Shown: piece by piece, positions 25,817 through 34,767 of the stretch
How the letters are laid out: each line of letters opens with the position of its first letter
Position numbering within the stretch: the first letter of the stretch is position 1
Source of the DNA: Pullulanibacillus camelliae
GTDB taxonomy: Bacteria; Bacillota; Bacilli; Bacillales; Sporolactobacillaceae
Direction of reading: 5' to 3'
Length of the DNA stretch: 64,000 nt
NCBI RefSeq assembly: GCF_014642655.1
Contig: NZ_BMIR01000001.1
Coordinates: forward strand, 483,518-547,517
Translations under genes and position numbers: made by a program
Notes under the pieces: model-generated
Databases searched by the model: none
The model's input: only the letters and a program-made list of their open reading frames with translations
Told to the model about the DNA's origin: nothing

Positions 25817-26761
25817 CTACTCTTCCTTCTTTACCTCAATGACAATTTTTCCTTTAGCATGGTGACTTTCACTGATTTCATGAGCTTTTTTTACACCTTC
25901 TTCACTAAAAGGCAATACTTCTCCGACCAGAGGTTTAAGCTTCTCATCCTTCATCATCTCGGCAAGCTGTGCGAGCTGATCACCATCAGGCTGCAGCAAT
26001 ACTAATCCAGCTTTGATGTCCTTCTCTTTTGCCTTCTCTTGACTTGGTGGCTGTACAATTGACACTAACACACCACCTGGCTTGAGGACTTTAAAGCTTT
26101 CCTCTTCAACCTCGCCGCCTATAGTATCTAAAACAATATCCATATCGCTTAAGACATCCGTTAATTTTGTGGTCTTATAGTTCACCATATGATCTGCTCC
26201 CAGCTTTTTAATGGTGTCCTGGTTATTCGCGCTTCCGGTTGCAATGACTTTTGCCCCTTTGGCCTTGGCAATTTGAATCGCCATGCTACCGACACCACCA
26301 GCCCCCGCATGAATGAGCACCTGATCCCCTTTTTTGATCTCTGCAAAATCAACGAGACATTGCCAAGCAGTCAGACCCGCCAGCGGTACAGCTGCTGCCT
26401 CAATAAAGCTTATATTTTTTGGCATATCTGCAACAAGACCTTCATCTACTGCAATGTACTCTGCATAGGTGCCTCGTTCTGTCGTTGCTGGACGAGCAAA
26501 CACGCGATCTCCCTCAGCAAATTTTTTGACCTTTGAACCAACCTTCTTAACGACACCGGCAGCATCCCATCCTAATATAATAGGGAATGGCAATGGCAGA
26601 TGTTCTTTTAAGTAACCTTCTCTTAACTTCCAATCAATTGGGTTAACTGATGTGGCATAAATCTCTATTAGAACCTCATTTTCCTTAGGCATCGGTGTTG
26701 GAAATTCACGCTCTTTTAACTGACTACGATCACCATATGCATTGATGACAATTGCTTTCAT
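25817..26761 (-). CDS. zinc-independent NADP-dependent oxidoreductase (quinone reductase/MDR family)
   Basis: A 314-residue medium-chain dehydrogenase. The GroES-like N-terminal domain contains VNPIDWKLREGYLKEHLPLP and GWDAAGVV; the cofactor domain has the Rossmann motif LIHAGAGGVGSMAIQIAKAK (near 150). Catalytic zinc Cys/His ligands of alcohol dehydrogenases are not evident, which fits the quinone-oxidoreductase branch. I start at ATG 26761, nine bases after AAGGAGG; the longer frame contains that site. The substrate is unknown, typically quinones or enals. Apparently monocistronic. Confidence 0.88.
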   Translation of the reverse strand: MKAIVINAYGDRSQLKEREFPTPMPKENEVLIEIYATSVNPIDWKLREGYLKEHLPLPFPIILGWDAAGVVKKVGSKVKKFAEGDRVFARPATTERGTYAEYIAVDEGLVADMPKNISFIEAAAVPLAGLTAWQCLVDFAEIKKGDQVLIHAGAGGVGSMAIQIAKAKGAKVIATGSANNQDTIKKLGADHMVNYKTTKLTDVLSDMDIVLDTIGGEVEEESFKVLKPGGVLVSIVQPPSQEKAKEKDIKAGLVLLQPDGDQLAQLAEMMKDEKLKPLVGEVLPFSEEGVKKAHEISESHHAKGKIVIEVKKEE

Positions 26762-26871
26762 TGTCACTAACCTCCTTATCACTATAGATGTAGTATAACT
26801 CTAACAGATATAAATTAACTAAAACTATGATTGCTTAAACATCACTTTTATAATAGAGAGTTACAAAATAA

Positions 26872-27172
26872 GAAAAAGCGGGCGAAAAGCATGCACGGTC
26901 CTTGTCCTTAGTATAGAGCATCAGCCAATATGAAAGAGGCTTCATTGTCTGGCCAAGTGGATGGGAGCGCAAAGCGCGAGGTTCGGAACACTCTAAAATC
27001 GTGTGTTCCTCAGGCGCAGCTATCTCATGATGCGGAGACTAGAGTCCTGCGGGAAGTAGGGATCGGTAAGACCTTAGCAACGCGAGGAGGCTTACCACTC
27101 CCCCGCGGAAAGCGAGCGGCCTGGAGCGGAAATCCGCACCGTCCTCATGGCCAGAAATTTTATACTTCTTTT
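26872..27172 (+). repeat. dispersed intergenic repeat, copy R2
   Basis: The left module begins CGGGCGAAAAGCATGC, then GGTCCTTGTCC, TATAGAGCATCAGCC and GAAAGAGGCTTCATTG. The middle has a GGAACAC/GTGTTCC hairpin (26985-27009), shared with copy R4, and GATGCGGAGACTAGAGTCCTG. The right module has CCCGCGGAAAGCGAGCGGCC, TGGAGCGGAAATCCGCACCG and finally CCAGAAATTTTATACTTC. The last part resembles a repeat I remember from many Bacillaceae genomes. Confidence 0.8.
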
Positions 27173-27285
27173 TAGAAAACTTGGCCTATCGCCAAGCCTC
27201 AGGTGGCGAAAGTCAAAGCCCGCCTTATACGCTCTTCGTTTATGAGCGTCAGCGAAGGTATACATTCTGATAGTACAAGAAAAAC
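27173..27285. repeat. minor repeat element, copy 2
   Basis: Starts TTTAGAAAACTTGGCCTATC and contains the hairpin CTTGGC/GCCAAG. On the minus strand that hairpin is followed by TTTTCTAAA, like a terminator. It shares its start and several blocks with 10211-10330 and lies immediately right of R2, whereas the other copy lies left of R1. Confidence 0.35.
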
Positions 27286-27311
27286 CACAGTTCATGTTTC
27301 ATTCACTGTGG
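27281..27311 (-). terminator. terminator after the aldo/keto reductase gene
   Basis: On the minus strand CCACAGT pairs with ACTGTGG around a 13-base loop and is followed by TTTTTC. Confidence 0.8.
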
Positions 27312-27357
27312 CATCAAAACTATTCCTAGCTCTCGTACAGTCAATCTATCCATTCAG

Positions 27358-28185
27358 TTAGCTGACTTCGTCTGGATCCATTCCTGTCCGTTCATTTTGA
27401 TTGAGACGATCGATGCGTTGCATCTCTTCATTTGTAAGCTCAAAATCAAAAATAGCGCTGTTCTCAATAATACGGTCCTTTTTAACGGATTTAGGAATGG
27501 TGATAATATCATTTTGGACATCCCAGCGCAGGATAATTTGTGCTGGTGTTTTATTATATTTCCGAGCGAGCTCAACCAATGTCGGCTCTTCCATCAATCG
27601 CCCTCTCATTAATGGGCTCCAAGCCTCGACTTTGATCCCCTTCTCTTTACAATAGGCTCGAACACTTTCTTGAGTTAATCGTGGATGGAGCTCAATTTGA
27701 TTGACTGCAGGAACCACTTCACTATCGGCTAATAAATCATCCAAATGGTGTTCTTTGAAATTACTGACGCCAATTGCGCGAACTTTCCCCTCTTTATATA
27801 AGGTTTCAAGCGCACGCCAAGTCTCCTTATACTTTCCTTTAATCGGCCAGTGTACGAGATAAAGATCAACGTATTCAAGTCCAAGCTTTTGACGGCTTTC
27901 TTCAAAAGCCTTCAATGTTGACTCATACCCCTGCTGATTATTCCACACTTTAGTGGTAATAAAGAGCTCCTCCCTAGGCACACCCGCTTCTTTTATGGCT
28001 TCACCAACACCCTCTTCATTTGCATAAAAGGAGGCAGTATCTATGGAGCGGTAGCCTGCTTCTAATGCTGCCCGAACTGCATTTTTCACTTCTGGACCCT
28101 CTTCAACCTTGTAAACACCCAAGCCAAAAATGGGCATTTCAACACCATTATTTAATACCGTTGTACTTGAAAGACTTATCACCAT
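27358..28185 (-). CDS. aldo/keto reductase
   Basis: NADPH-dependent carbonyl reductase, 275 residues, AKR5-like (similar to B. subtilis YvgN/YtbE). The tetrad is visible: Asp and Tyr in [18 protein letters not shown], Lys in [13 protein letters not shown], and His in [12 protein letters not shown]. Signature 2 is [20 protein letters not shown] and the cofactor-binding Lys-Ser pair is [18 protein letters not shown] lies ten bases upstream of the ATG. Substrates are probably reactive aldehydes such as methylglyoxal, by family. It has its own terminator. Confidence 0.92.
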   Translation of the reverse strand: MVISLSSTTVLNNGVEMPIFGLGVYKVEEGPEVKNAVRAALEAGYRSIDTASFYANEEGVGEAIKEAGVPREELFITTKVWNNQQGYESTLKAFEESRQKLGLEYVDLYLVHWPIKGKYKETWRALETLYKEGKVRAIGVSNFKEHHLDDLLADSEVVPAVNQIELHPRLTQESVRAYCKEKGIKVEAWSPLMRGRLMEEPTLVELARKYNKTPAQIILRWDVQNDIITIPKSVKKDRIIENSAIFDFELTNEEMQRIDRLNQNERTGMDPDEVS

Positions 28186-28325
28186 ATGCCTTTAACCTCC
28201 ATTACCTAAGATTATTATCTAACTTATCAATTTTATTAGGCGTTGTCACTTATTAAACTCTTATCCTTACGAAAAGCAGTATCCCAATAGCTTGGATGCT
28301 CCTTCTATCAACACAAACATGTGAA

Positions 28326-28970
28326 TTAAGACTCACCTGAAGCCTCTTTTTTATATAACCAATAAGAATAAACACATGGAATGCCGAGTCCTAAAACAAA
28401 ACAGATCGTACACAAAACAATTTCCCATTCATGAGGGAGAAAAATGGATACCATCATTACGATTCCAGCACTCACCATTAATTTTGCTCCTAGGCGATGG
28501 GTCTTTCGCCAAACCTTTTCATTACTTAAAGTCCAAGGTGTGCGAATGCCCACAAAAAAATTTGGACGAACAGTAGGTAAAAAATTTCCTAACAGGACAA
28601 AGATAACACCAATGATTAGAGGCCCCGTAGACCCCATTGGAATTGGATAACCTGCTCCATATAAAATGATCATCAGATTAATGGCCAAGAGCATGATCAA
28701 TAGGCCGTTCATCATAATGAAATAGCCTCGATGAAATAGGTCATACTGCTTTCCTTTCGGATCAATTTTTGGCAATGCAAACATCAAGACATAAATTAAA
28801 ACAAGCATTCCGACCATGATGATCATTGACAACAAAGGAGAGGAATACCCATTGACTTCTCCACTGATTCCCCAATGTGTTGGTAGCTTATCTGGCATAT
28901 GAGGTAAAGCAATCAGCCATATGATAATGGCACACAGAATAATACTAATTGGAAGTATATGTCGTTTCAT
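28326..28970 (-). CDS. sdpI: SdpI-family immunity-like membrane protein
   Basis: A 214-residue membrane protein with six hydrophobic segments. An N-terminal DUF1648-like part is visible (LPHMPDKLPTHWGISGEVNG), and the SdpI region is NFFVGIRTPWTLSNEKVWRK, then THRLGAKLM. In B. subtilis SdpI protects against the SdpC cannibalism toxin and sequesters the SdpR repressor at the membrane. I start at ATG 28970, nine bases after GGGAGG; the alternative three codons earlier overlaps that site. It lies two bases downstream of sdpR. No sdpABC genes are in the window. Confidence 0.88.
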   Translation of the reverse strand: MKRHILPISIILCAIIIWLIALPHMPDKLPTHWGISGEVNGYSSPLLSMIIMVGMLVLIYVLMFALPKIDPKGKQYDLFHRGYFIMMNGLLIMLLAINLMIILYGAGYPIPMGSTGPLIIGVIFVLLGNFLPTVRPNFFVGIRTPWTLSNEKVWRKTHRLGAKLMVSAGIVMMVSIFLPHEWEIVLCTICFVLGLGIPCVYSYWLYKKEASGES

Positions 28971-28972
28971 GC

Positions 28973-29242
28973 TTAACATCCTCCCTTTCCATAAAATTCA
29001 AAAGCCCAATTGATAATGTCCTGAAAAACCGTTGTGTTTAATGAATAGAATACATACTGTCCTTTCTTTTCATCCACAACAAGCTGCGCACCCTTGAGCA
29101 CTTTTAAGTGCTGAGAAATACTCGGTTTACTCATGTTAAAATGCTCAGAGATCTCTCCAGCCGTTAAATCCTTTTCTTTCAATAAATCTAATATTTTCCG
29201 ACGCGTTGGGTCCGATAAAGCTTTAAACACATCATTCATCAT
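28973..29242 (-). CDS. sdpR: ArsR-type repressor SdpR
   Basis: An 89-residue winged-helix protein of the ArsR family, SdpR branch. The start FKALSDPTRRKILDLLKE is characteristic, followed by the recognition region FNMSKPSISQHLKVLKGAQL and the wing KKGQYVFYSLN. No Cys metal site in the helix-turn-helix is evident. The gene is followed immediately by sdpI, the usual sdpRI pair, in which SdpR represses the operon and SdpI relieves it on toxin binding. Confidence 0.9.
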   Translation of the reverse strand: MMNDVFKALSDPTRRKILDLLKEKDLTAGEISEHFNMSKPSISQHLKVLKGAQLVVDEKKGQYVFYSLNTTVFQDIINWAFEFYGKGGC

Positions 29243-29289
29243 ATCGACTCCGCAATTTAGGTATTTAGTTATTTACTTAAAAATTAAAT

Positions 29290-29630
29290 AAGAAATAGTG
29301 GCAAAGTACGCCCGATCCTTGTCTAGCTATAAGAGCATCATCAGATATGGAAGAGACTTCATTGCAAGTTCAAGTGGATTGGCGCGCAAGGTGCGAGACT
29401 CCATCGGGAACAGCAACCAGCGTTACTCCACGAATACACTTCGAGTTGTTCCGAGGAAGCCTGACCACGAAGCAATACGAGTAGACGCAGGAACAGGGGT
29501 CCTGTAGTCATAAACACTTGGGAATATCACTTTTCATTCTGAGTTAGCTGAGGCCGTGCCCGTGGAAAGCGAGCGCCTGAAGCGAAAACGCGCACCGTCC
29601 TGGTGACCAGAAATTTTATACCTTCTGATT
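29290..29630 (+). repeat. dispersed intergenic repeat, copy R3
   Basis: Fills the gap between sdpR and ung. The left end is diverged (GGCAAAGTACGCCCGATCC), then CTTGTCTAGCTATAAGAGCA, TCATCAGATATGGAAGAG, GCGCGCAAGGTGCGAGACTCC and TTCGAGTTGTTCCGAGGAAG. The right module is GCTGAGGCCGTGCCCGTGGA, AAGCGAGCGCCTGAAGCG and CCAGAAATTTTATACC. It has both modules in the same orientation as R1 and R2. Confidence 0.8.
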
Positions 29631-29694
29631 TCCCAAAAAACATACCTGTCAATAGAATAAAGTGGCGGGACCCCAGCAATCCCTCCACCTTTTC

Positions 29695-30366
29695 TTATTC
29701 AATTTTCCAATCAATCTCTTGCTCACCGATGCTTTTAAGAAATGCATTCGTTCGAGAAAAAGGACGACTGCCAAAAAAGCCACGGTTAGCTGAGAAGGGA
29801 CTTGGGTGTGGCGATTTAATGATAAAATGCTTTGCTGTGTCGATCAATGCCTCTTTTTCTTGGGCGTGTCTTCCCCATAAAATAAATACCACAGGTCGTT
29901 CCCGCATATTAAGCCGTTCGATGATTTTATCTGTGAGCCTCTCCCACCCTTTCCCTCTATGAGAGGCTGGTGCACCTCTTCTGACTGTGAGTACCGTATT
30001 GAGAAGGAGAACGCCTTCCTTAGTCCATTTTTCAAGATTGCCATGGGGCGGCATGGGATACCCAAGATCTTCTTGAAGCTCTTTAAAGATATTTTGTAAG
30101 GACGGAGGCTGTTTTACTCCCTTTTGCACGGAAAAGCTTAATCCATGGGCTTGCCCTGGACCATGATACGGATCCTGTCCCAAGATGACTGCCTTGACCT
30201 CTTCATATGCCGTATAATGCAGAGCGTTGAATATATTATACATATCCGGATAAACGGTCTGAGTCGCATATTCCTGTTTTAAAAACTCACGAATAGATAA
30301 ATAGTAGTCTTTTTGGAATTCTTCCTTCAGCATGTCGTTCCAATCATTTTTCAATTCAACAGCCAT
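29695..30366 (-). CDS. ung: uracil-DNA glycosylase
   Basis: Family 1 UNG, 223 residues, which removes uracil from DNA to start base-excision repair. The water-activating motif is [18 protein letters not shown] (Asp65); the Leu-intercalation loop is [14 protein letters not shown]; and [20 protein letters not shown] matches the family. I start at ATG 30366 with AGGAGAG about seven bases upstream; the longer frame overlaps the end of the upstream gene. It lies eleven bases downstream of the CpdB-like gene, so the two form an operon. Confidence 0.96.
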   Translation of the reverse strand: MAVELKNDWNDMLKEEFQKDYYLSIREFLKQEYATQTVYPDMYNIFNALHYTAYEEVKAVILGQDPYHGPGQAHGLSFSVQKGVKQPPSLQNIFKELQEDLGYPMPPHGNLEKWTKEGVLLLNTVLTVRRGAPASHRGKGWERLTDKIIERLNMRERPVVFILWGRHAQEKEALIDTAKHFIIKSPHPSPFSANRGFFGSRPFSRTNAFLKSIGEQEIDWKIE

Positions 30367-30377
30367 CAGAATCTCTC

Positions 30378-31955
30378 CTAGTAAATAACTTTCCAATTGT
30401 GATCCACAGTCGCTGGGATAATGTTGCGTTCAAGGATATAATTGGCGATCAGCTCTGAAACATCGATGGGGATATCCTTTATGACTTTTTTTCCTTGATA
30501 CATGTGATACTCTCCACCTCCAGCTGCCCTATAATTATTCATAACAACATCATAATCACGATTCATGTCAACCGGCTTCCCTTTATAATTTAAACGGGTT
30601 ATACGCTGACCCACGGGCTTGCGAATATCCATTTCATACGCGATGCCTTCCCACATATCATAATTATAATGCTGTGGCTTGGGTGTTGTAAAAGCAGGGC
30701 TGACACCAACTGTTCCATCCTCATGAAGCTCAAAATATCCTGCTGACTGTTCTAATGCAGCCTTCATGTCACTGCCTTTAATCCTCAGTACTACAAGGGT
30801 ATTTGGATAAATATAATTCCCCACGACACTGCGCATGGTCACATTCTTAGGAAAACCAGGAGATTGATTATCAAACAATGCTGTATTTGAAATATCAACG
30901 CCGGCCGTCTCCATTTGTACTTTATTAATAAATTCAATTAGCGGATTATCCTGAAGGCGAATAGCCAGTGGGTCATGTACCAGCATGTCTCCCTCAATAT
31001 GACCAATAGGCTGATCCAACCATTCCTGAGTTGCTGCTTCATAAGGCTGAATCAGTGCCAAAACTTCTTCGTCAGGGGTGATCCCTTCTACAGAAAGAAG
31101 CTGGGCGCTTTTTTGTTTGCATTGCCAGCCTTGTTCCGTCTCTTCAAGAATAAGGTCAATCTTTCCTAAAGCCATACCTGTTGAACCTGGCTGAACAACA
31201 AGGACACCATTGATTTTTGCACTTTCAATGAATCGGTGCTGATGTCCGGTTAAGAGGACATCGACGCCCTCTACCTGCTGACAAAGTGCATACCCTAAAT
31301 TTTCTCCTGTGAGTGTTTCCGTCGGCTTCCCTGACTCAAGATCACGCTCAAAACCACCGTGATAAGCAACCACTACAATATCAGCACCCCATTCGTGTCT
31401 GAGATAAGGCACCCACTGTTTTGCTGTTTCAACAACATTTTTGAAGGCAATCCCTCGAATATGCTCTGCCTTTTCCCAATTAGGAATATATTGTGTGGTC
31501 AAACCCAATACAGCGACTAAAGGCCCCTGATCTCCAAACCGTTTTAATAGGTATGGCTTTCCAAAGTAAGGCTCTCCCGTCTCAGCATTGAGCAAATTTG
31601 CCGCTAGCCAAGGAAAGCGCGATTCTTCCACTGCTTTTTTGAGCAAGGGCAGTCCATAATTAAATTCATGATTGCCAAATACCGCTGCATCGTAATCCAT
31701 GGCATTGAGCAGTTTGACCATTGGATTCGCTTGATCTGAAGCAAAACGTGCATAATGATAGGTGAGTGGTGTCCCTTGAATCACATCCCCATTATCTATC
31801 ACAAGCACATGAGCATTTTTCTCTCGCTCCTTTTTTATCAGTGTTGCCAATTTGGCAAATCCAAGTTCTGCATCCTGGTTGGTGCCATAATTGATCGGCA
31901 GTACGTTACCGTGGACATCACTGGTTTCAAGAAGTGTGAGTTGTATTGTTCCCAT
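30378..31955 (-). CDS. 5'-nucleotidase / 2',3'-cyclic phosphodiesterase-like metallophosphoesterase
   Basis: A 525-residue two-domain protein. The N-terminal calcineurin-like domain shows metal ligands [34 protein letters not shown] and [12 protein letters not shown]. The C-terminal 5'-nucleotidase domain (from about 335) has [20 protein letters not shown] and [16 protein letters not shown]. It is closest in pattern to CpdB/YfkN. Those are exported, but here no signal peptide is present, so it should be cytosolic. ATG 31955 is preceded by GGAAAGG. It is co-transcribed with ung and downstream of the phosphonate transporter operon, separated by a terminator. Confidence 0.88.
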   Translation of the reverse strand: MGTIQLTLLETSDVHGNVLPINYGTNQDAELGFAKLATLIKKEREKNAHVLVIDNGDVIQGTPLTYHYARFASDQANPMVKLLNAMDYDAAVFGNHEFNYGLPLLKKAVEESRFPWLAANLLNAETGEPYFGKPYLLKRFGDQGPLVAVLGLTTQYIPNWEKAEHIRGIAFKNVVETAKQWVPYLRHEWGADIVVVAYHGGFERDLESGKPTETLTGENLGYALCQQVEGVDVLLTGHQHRFIESAKINGVLVVQPGSTGMALGKIDLILEETEQGWQCKQKSAQLLSVEGITPDEEVLALIQPYEAATQEWLDQPIGHIEGDMLVHDPLAIRLQDNPLIEFINKVQMETAGVDISNTALFDNQSPGFPKNVTMRSVVGNYIYPNTLVVLRIKGSDMKAALEQSAGYFELHEDGTVGVSPAFTTPKPQHYNYDMWEGIAYEMDIRKPVGQRITRLNYKGKPVDMNRDYDVVMNNYRAAGGGEYHMYQGKKVIKDIPIDVSELIANYILERNIIPATVDHNWKVIY

Positions 31956-32092
31956 AGGCGCCTTTCCTTTCCATCTCTCCATAATATTAAACAGAACGTT
32001 TTGTCGAATCCTTATCTATATTGTAAAGGAAGTCTTTGCACATTGAAAAGCATCTTATCCATATTTTAATCAGCAGTCTAAAAGCTTCTCCA

Positions 32093-32133
32093 TTAAAAAT
32101 AGCACTGCCAATGACTACTCATTACGCAGTGCT
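32093..32133 (-). terminator. terminator after the phn operon
   Basis: AGCACTGC (32101-32108) and GCAGTGCT (32126-32133) form an eight-bp stem; on the minus strand it is followed by ATTTTTAATGG. Confidence 0.75.
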
Positions 32134-32144
32134 TAACAAACACC

Positions 32145-32954
32145 TTATCCTTTTACTAATTTTGAACGCAATTTATTTGAGACCAGTTCTATTATTAAGA
32201 TCAAAACCACTAATCCAATTAAAACAGAACCGACTTGGTGCCATTTATAGCTTTGCATTGCAAACAGTAGTGGCGCACCAATACCACCAGCTCCAACAAG
32301 ACCCAAAGTTGCAGCATCACGCATATTCATATCAAACCGATAAATTGTAACAGAGAGAAAACCTGAGAATAATTGTGGAATAATACCGTAACGAATTTTT
32401 TCAAAAGTCGTACAGCCTATTGATGTCATTGATTCTAAGACACTTGTGTCTAACTCTTCAATGGCATCCACATATAATTTAGCGAGCATCCCAACCGACG
32501 TCAACCCAATCGTCAATACCCCGGCGAAAGGACCTGGTCCAGTGACCCGAATGAACATTAACCCATAAACTAACGCTGGAATTGTGCGAATAATAATCAA
32601 CAAAAGGCGTGTCAACCAAGCAATGGGCTTAGGAACGATATTCGATGCGGCTAAAAAAGCTAATGGAATAGAGATAATACCACCAACTATCGTCCCTAGG
32701 AACGCAATAGCAAGCGTCTCAACAAGGAGATATAGGACACTCTGTTTTGTGATATTAAAGAGAAGAGCGGTATCAGGATGGACAATCCCACTTAAAATAT
32801 TTCCTGCGATTTTGAATCCTTTTGCATCTATATCCTTTAAAGAAATAACTCCTCTCGTCGACCAATAAAAAAGGGCTATGACAATCACCGTGACAATTAT
32901 GGTATACCAATAATTGCGCGGTGCATTACGAAGCTGTTTTTCAACTGTAGTCAT
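32145..32954 (-). CDS. phnE: phosphonate ABC transporter permease PhnE (second copy)
   Basis: A 269-residue permease with about six spans. PhnE features are IPLAFLAASNIVPKPIAWLT, LRTIPALVYG-type motif as IIRTIPALVYGLMFIRVTGP, and the EAA loop DTSVLESMTSIGCTTFEKIR. The closing DAATLGLVGAGGIGAPLLFA is typical. It pairs with the permease gene 12 bp upstream, giving a heterodimeric channel for phosphonates or related phosphorus compounds. GGAG is ten bases before the ATG. Last gene of the operon. Confidence 0.92.
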   Translation of the reverse strand: MTTVEKQLRNAPRNYWYTIIVTVIVIALFYWSTRGVISLKDIDAKGFKIAGNILSGIVHPDTALLFNITKQSVLYLLVETLAIAFLGTIVGGIISIPLAFLAASNIVPKPIAWLTRLLLIIIRTIPALVYGLMFIRVTGPGPFAGVLTIGLTSVGMLAKLYVDAIEELDTSVLESMTSIGCTTFEKIRYGIIPQLFSGFLSVTIYRFDMNMRDAATLGLVGAGGIGAPLLFAMQSYKWHQVGSVLIGLVVLILIIELVSNKLRSKLVKG

Positions 32955-32966
32955 GCAAATACTCCT

Positions 32967-33782
32967 TTAAATTAACTTTTTCCTAAAGTGCTCACTGACC
33001 CTCTCAATAATGAAGACGGTAACCACCAATGCTAAAATAATCATGCCGACACTGGGATAATCTCGCCAACCAATATCCTCATTGATGAGAAGACCCACTC
33101 CCCCAGCACCTACATAACCAAGGATGGCCGCATAACGTACATTCCCTTCAAAACAAAACAGAGATTGAGAGAGATAGCCTGGAAGCACTTGAGGCATGAC
33201 CGCATAACGAAAGGCTTGAATTCTAGTCATTCCGATGGATTCCATGGCTTCAAAAGCACCCATATTGACGTTCTCAATGGCTTCGTATAGTAATTTACCG
33301 ACGTAAGAAACGGTGAAAAGGAAGATTGCAACCATTCCCGCCATTGGACCTAATCCAAAGACAAAAGTCGCAATTAAGGCTGATACAAGTGTCGGCAGCG
33401 TTCTGAGTAAACTTAAGATGACCTTGAAAATAATAACAACAGTTTTGCTTTTAATAATATTTGAAGAAGCTAAGACCGCAAACGGAAGTGCGACAATCGC
33501 TCCGATAAGAGAACCAAGCAATGACATCTTAATTGTGTCCATGAGGGCACTCCATAGTTTAGGAAGATAGCTCCAATTCGGCGGAATCATTTGACCAATA
33601 ATCGTGAAAAATGAACTAATATTTGTGAAAAGCACACTAAAACTAAAGCCGGTGAATTTCATAGAGACAATAATAGCGATGATTAAGACAATTAAGATGA
33701 GTGGCGTACGTGATCTTTTTTGTAAAACGACTTTACCGTTCGACAATGACACTTTTTTCGGAGGAAATAGTTTATCATACAT
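32967..33782 (-). CDS. phnE: phosphonate ABC transporter permease PhnE (first copy)
   Basis: A 271-residue permease. After a basic cytoplasmic head come about six spans with PhnE motifs ALPFAVLASSNIIKSKTVVI, LSLLRTLPTLVSALIATFVF, EAMESIGMTRIQAFRYAVMP and YAAILGYVGAGGVGLLINED. I start at ATG 33782, after GGGAGGAG; this overlaps the end of phnC by eight bases, as expected for coupled genes. The longer frame would run 77 bases into phnC. Substrate range (phosphonate, phosphite, phosphate) cannot be read from the sequence. Confidence 0.92.
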   Translation of the reverse strand: MYDKLFPPKKVSLSNGKVVLQKRSRTPLILIVLIIAIIVSMKFTGFSFSVLFTNISSFFTIIGQMIPPNWSYLPKLWSALMDTIKMSLLGSLIGAIVALPFAVLASSNIIKSKTVVIIFKVILSLLRTLPTLVSALIATFVFGLGPMAGMVAIFLFTVSYVGKLLYEAIENVNMGAFEAMESIGMTRIQAFRYAVMPQVLPGYLSQSLFCFEGNVRYAAILGYVGAGGVGLLINEDIGWRDYPSVGMIILALVVTVFIIERVSEHFRKKLI

Positions 33783-34557
33783 GGGAATCGCTCTCCTCCC
33801 TAGAGGCCTTAAATTCCTCAACTCTTCCACCATATATTTCATCAAGCACATCCTGTGTTACCTTGGCTGACGGTCCATCAAAGACTATTTCACCTTTGCG
33901 CACTCCAATAATACGATCCGCATATTCTAGGGCCACTTCGACATGGTGGATATTGATGATAACTGAAATATTCATATCTTTATTGATCCTCTTAAAATCA
34001 TCCATGACTTGTCTTGCCGTGATAGGATCCAAAGAAGCAATCGGTTCATCCGCCAAAATAATATCAGGGTTCTGAGCTAGTGTCCGTGCCAATGCCACCC
34101 GTTGTTGTTGACCACCTGAGAGCTGGTCAACACGAATGAAGGCTTTATCTAAGATCCCCACTTTGTCAAGCGCTTCCAACGCCTTTACCTTTTGCTCCTT
34201 AGTATAAACGCCAAAGAGTTTACGTAAAAACGAGAGGTCGGGAACAAATGACACAAGTACATTCTTCATGACTGTCGTTCTCGTAACTAAATTAAATGAT
34301 TGAAATATCATGCCAATTCTTCTTCGAAATTTTCGGACTTGCTTTCCTTTTAATTTAGAAATATCAACATTATCAACCATTAATTGGCCACCGGTAATAT
34401 CATGCATACGATTAACGCACCGGATCAAAGTGGATTTCCCTGCTCCTGATAAACCAATGACCCCAACGAATTCACCTTGGTCAATTTTTAAGTTGATATC
34501 TTGCAATGCTTTTGTGCCATTTGGATATGTCTTTTCCGCATTGATAAACTCTATCAT
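33775..34557 (-). CDS. phnC: phosphonate ABC transporter ATPase PhnC
   Basis: A 260-residue ATPase with Walker A GVIGLSGAGKSTLIRCVNRM, signature LSGGQQQRVALARTLAQNPD and Walker B IILADEPIASLDPITARQVM, then switch His in IINIHHVEVALEYAD. The Pro-free D loop and the IDQLS-type RVDQLSGG match PhnC proteins. It lies 210 bp downstream of phnD with a strong hairpin between, which should lower its expression relative to the binding protein. Confidence 0.94.
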   Translation of the reverse strand: MIEFINAEKTYPNGTKALQDINLKIDQGEFVGVIGLSGAGKSTLIRCVNRMHDITGGQLMVDNVDISKLKGKQVRKFRRRIGMIFQSFNLVTRTTVMKNVLVSFVPDLSFLRKLFGVYTKEQKVKALEALDKVGILDKAFIRVDQLSGGQQQRVALARTLAQNPDIILADEPIASLDPITARQVMDDFKRINKDMNISVIINIHHVEVALEYADRIIGVRKGEIVFDGPSAKVTQDVLDEIYGGRVEEFKASREESDSHV

Positions 34558-34684
34558 GGTAATACTCCAATCCTTTTAGAGGCTGTCCAAAAGTCGCTTC
34601 TGAACGCACCTTTAATAAATTCGACTTATTATCACTTTAGTTGAGACCTTACGCTATTTTTATCTTTATTTATAATAGCATGCA

Positions 34685-34728
34685 AGGGAAAAAATGAGAA
34701 CATCAATTATTCATGATGTTCTCATTTT
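34685..34728 (-). terminator. intra-operon terminator/attenuator between phnD and phnC
   Basis: A perfect 15-bp stem, AAAATGAGAACATCA (34691-34705) with TGATGTTCTCATTTT (34714-34728) and an eight-base loop. On the minus strand it is followed by TTTTTCCC. No promoter is obvious between it and phnC, so partial read-through is the simplest reading. Confidence 0.85.
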
Positions 34729-34767
34729 GGCTGTTCTAAAACCAATGTAAAATGATGGTTATCACTA

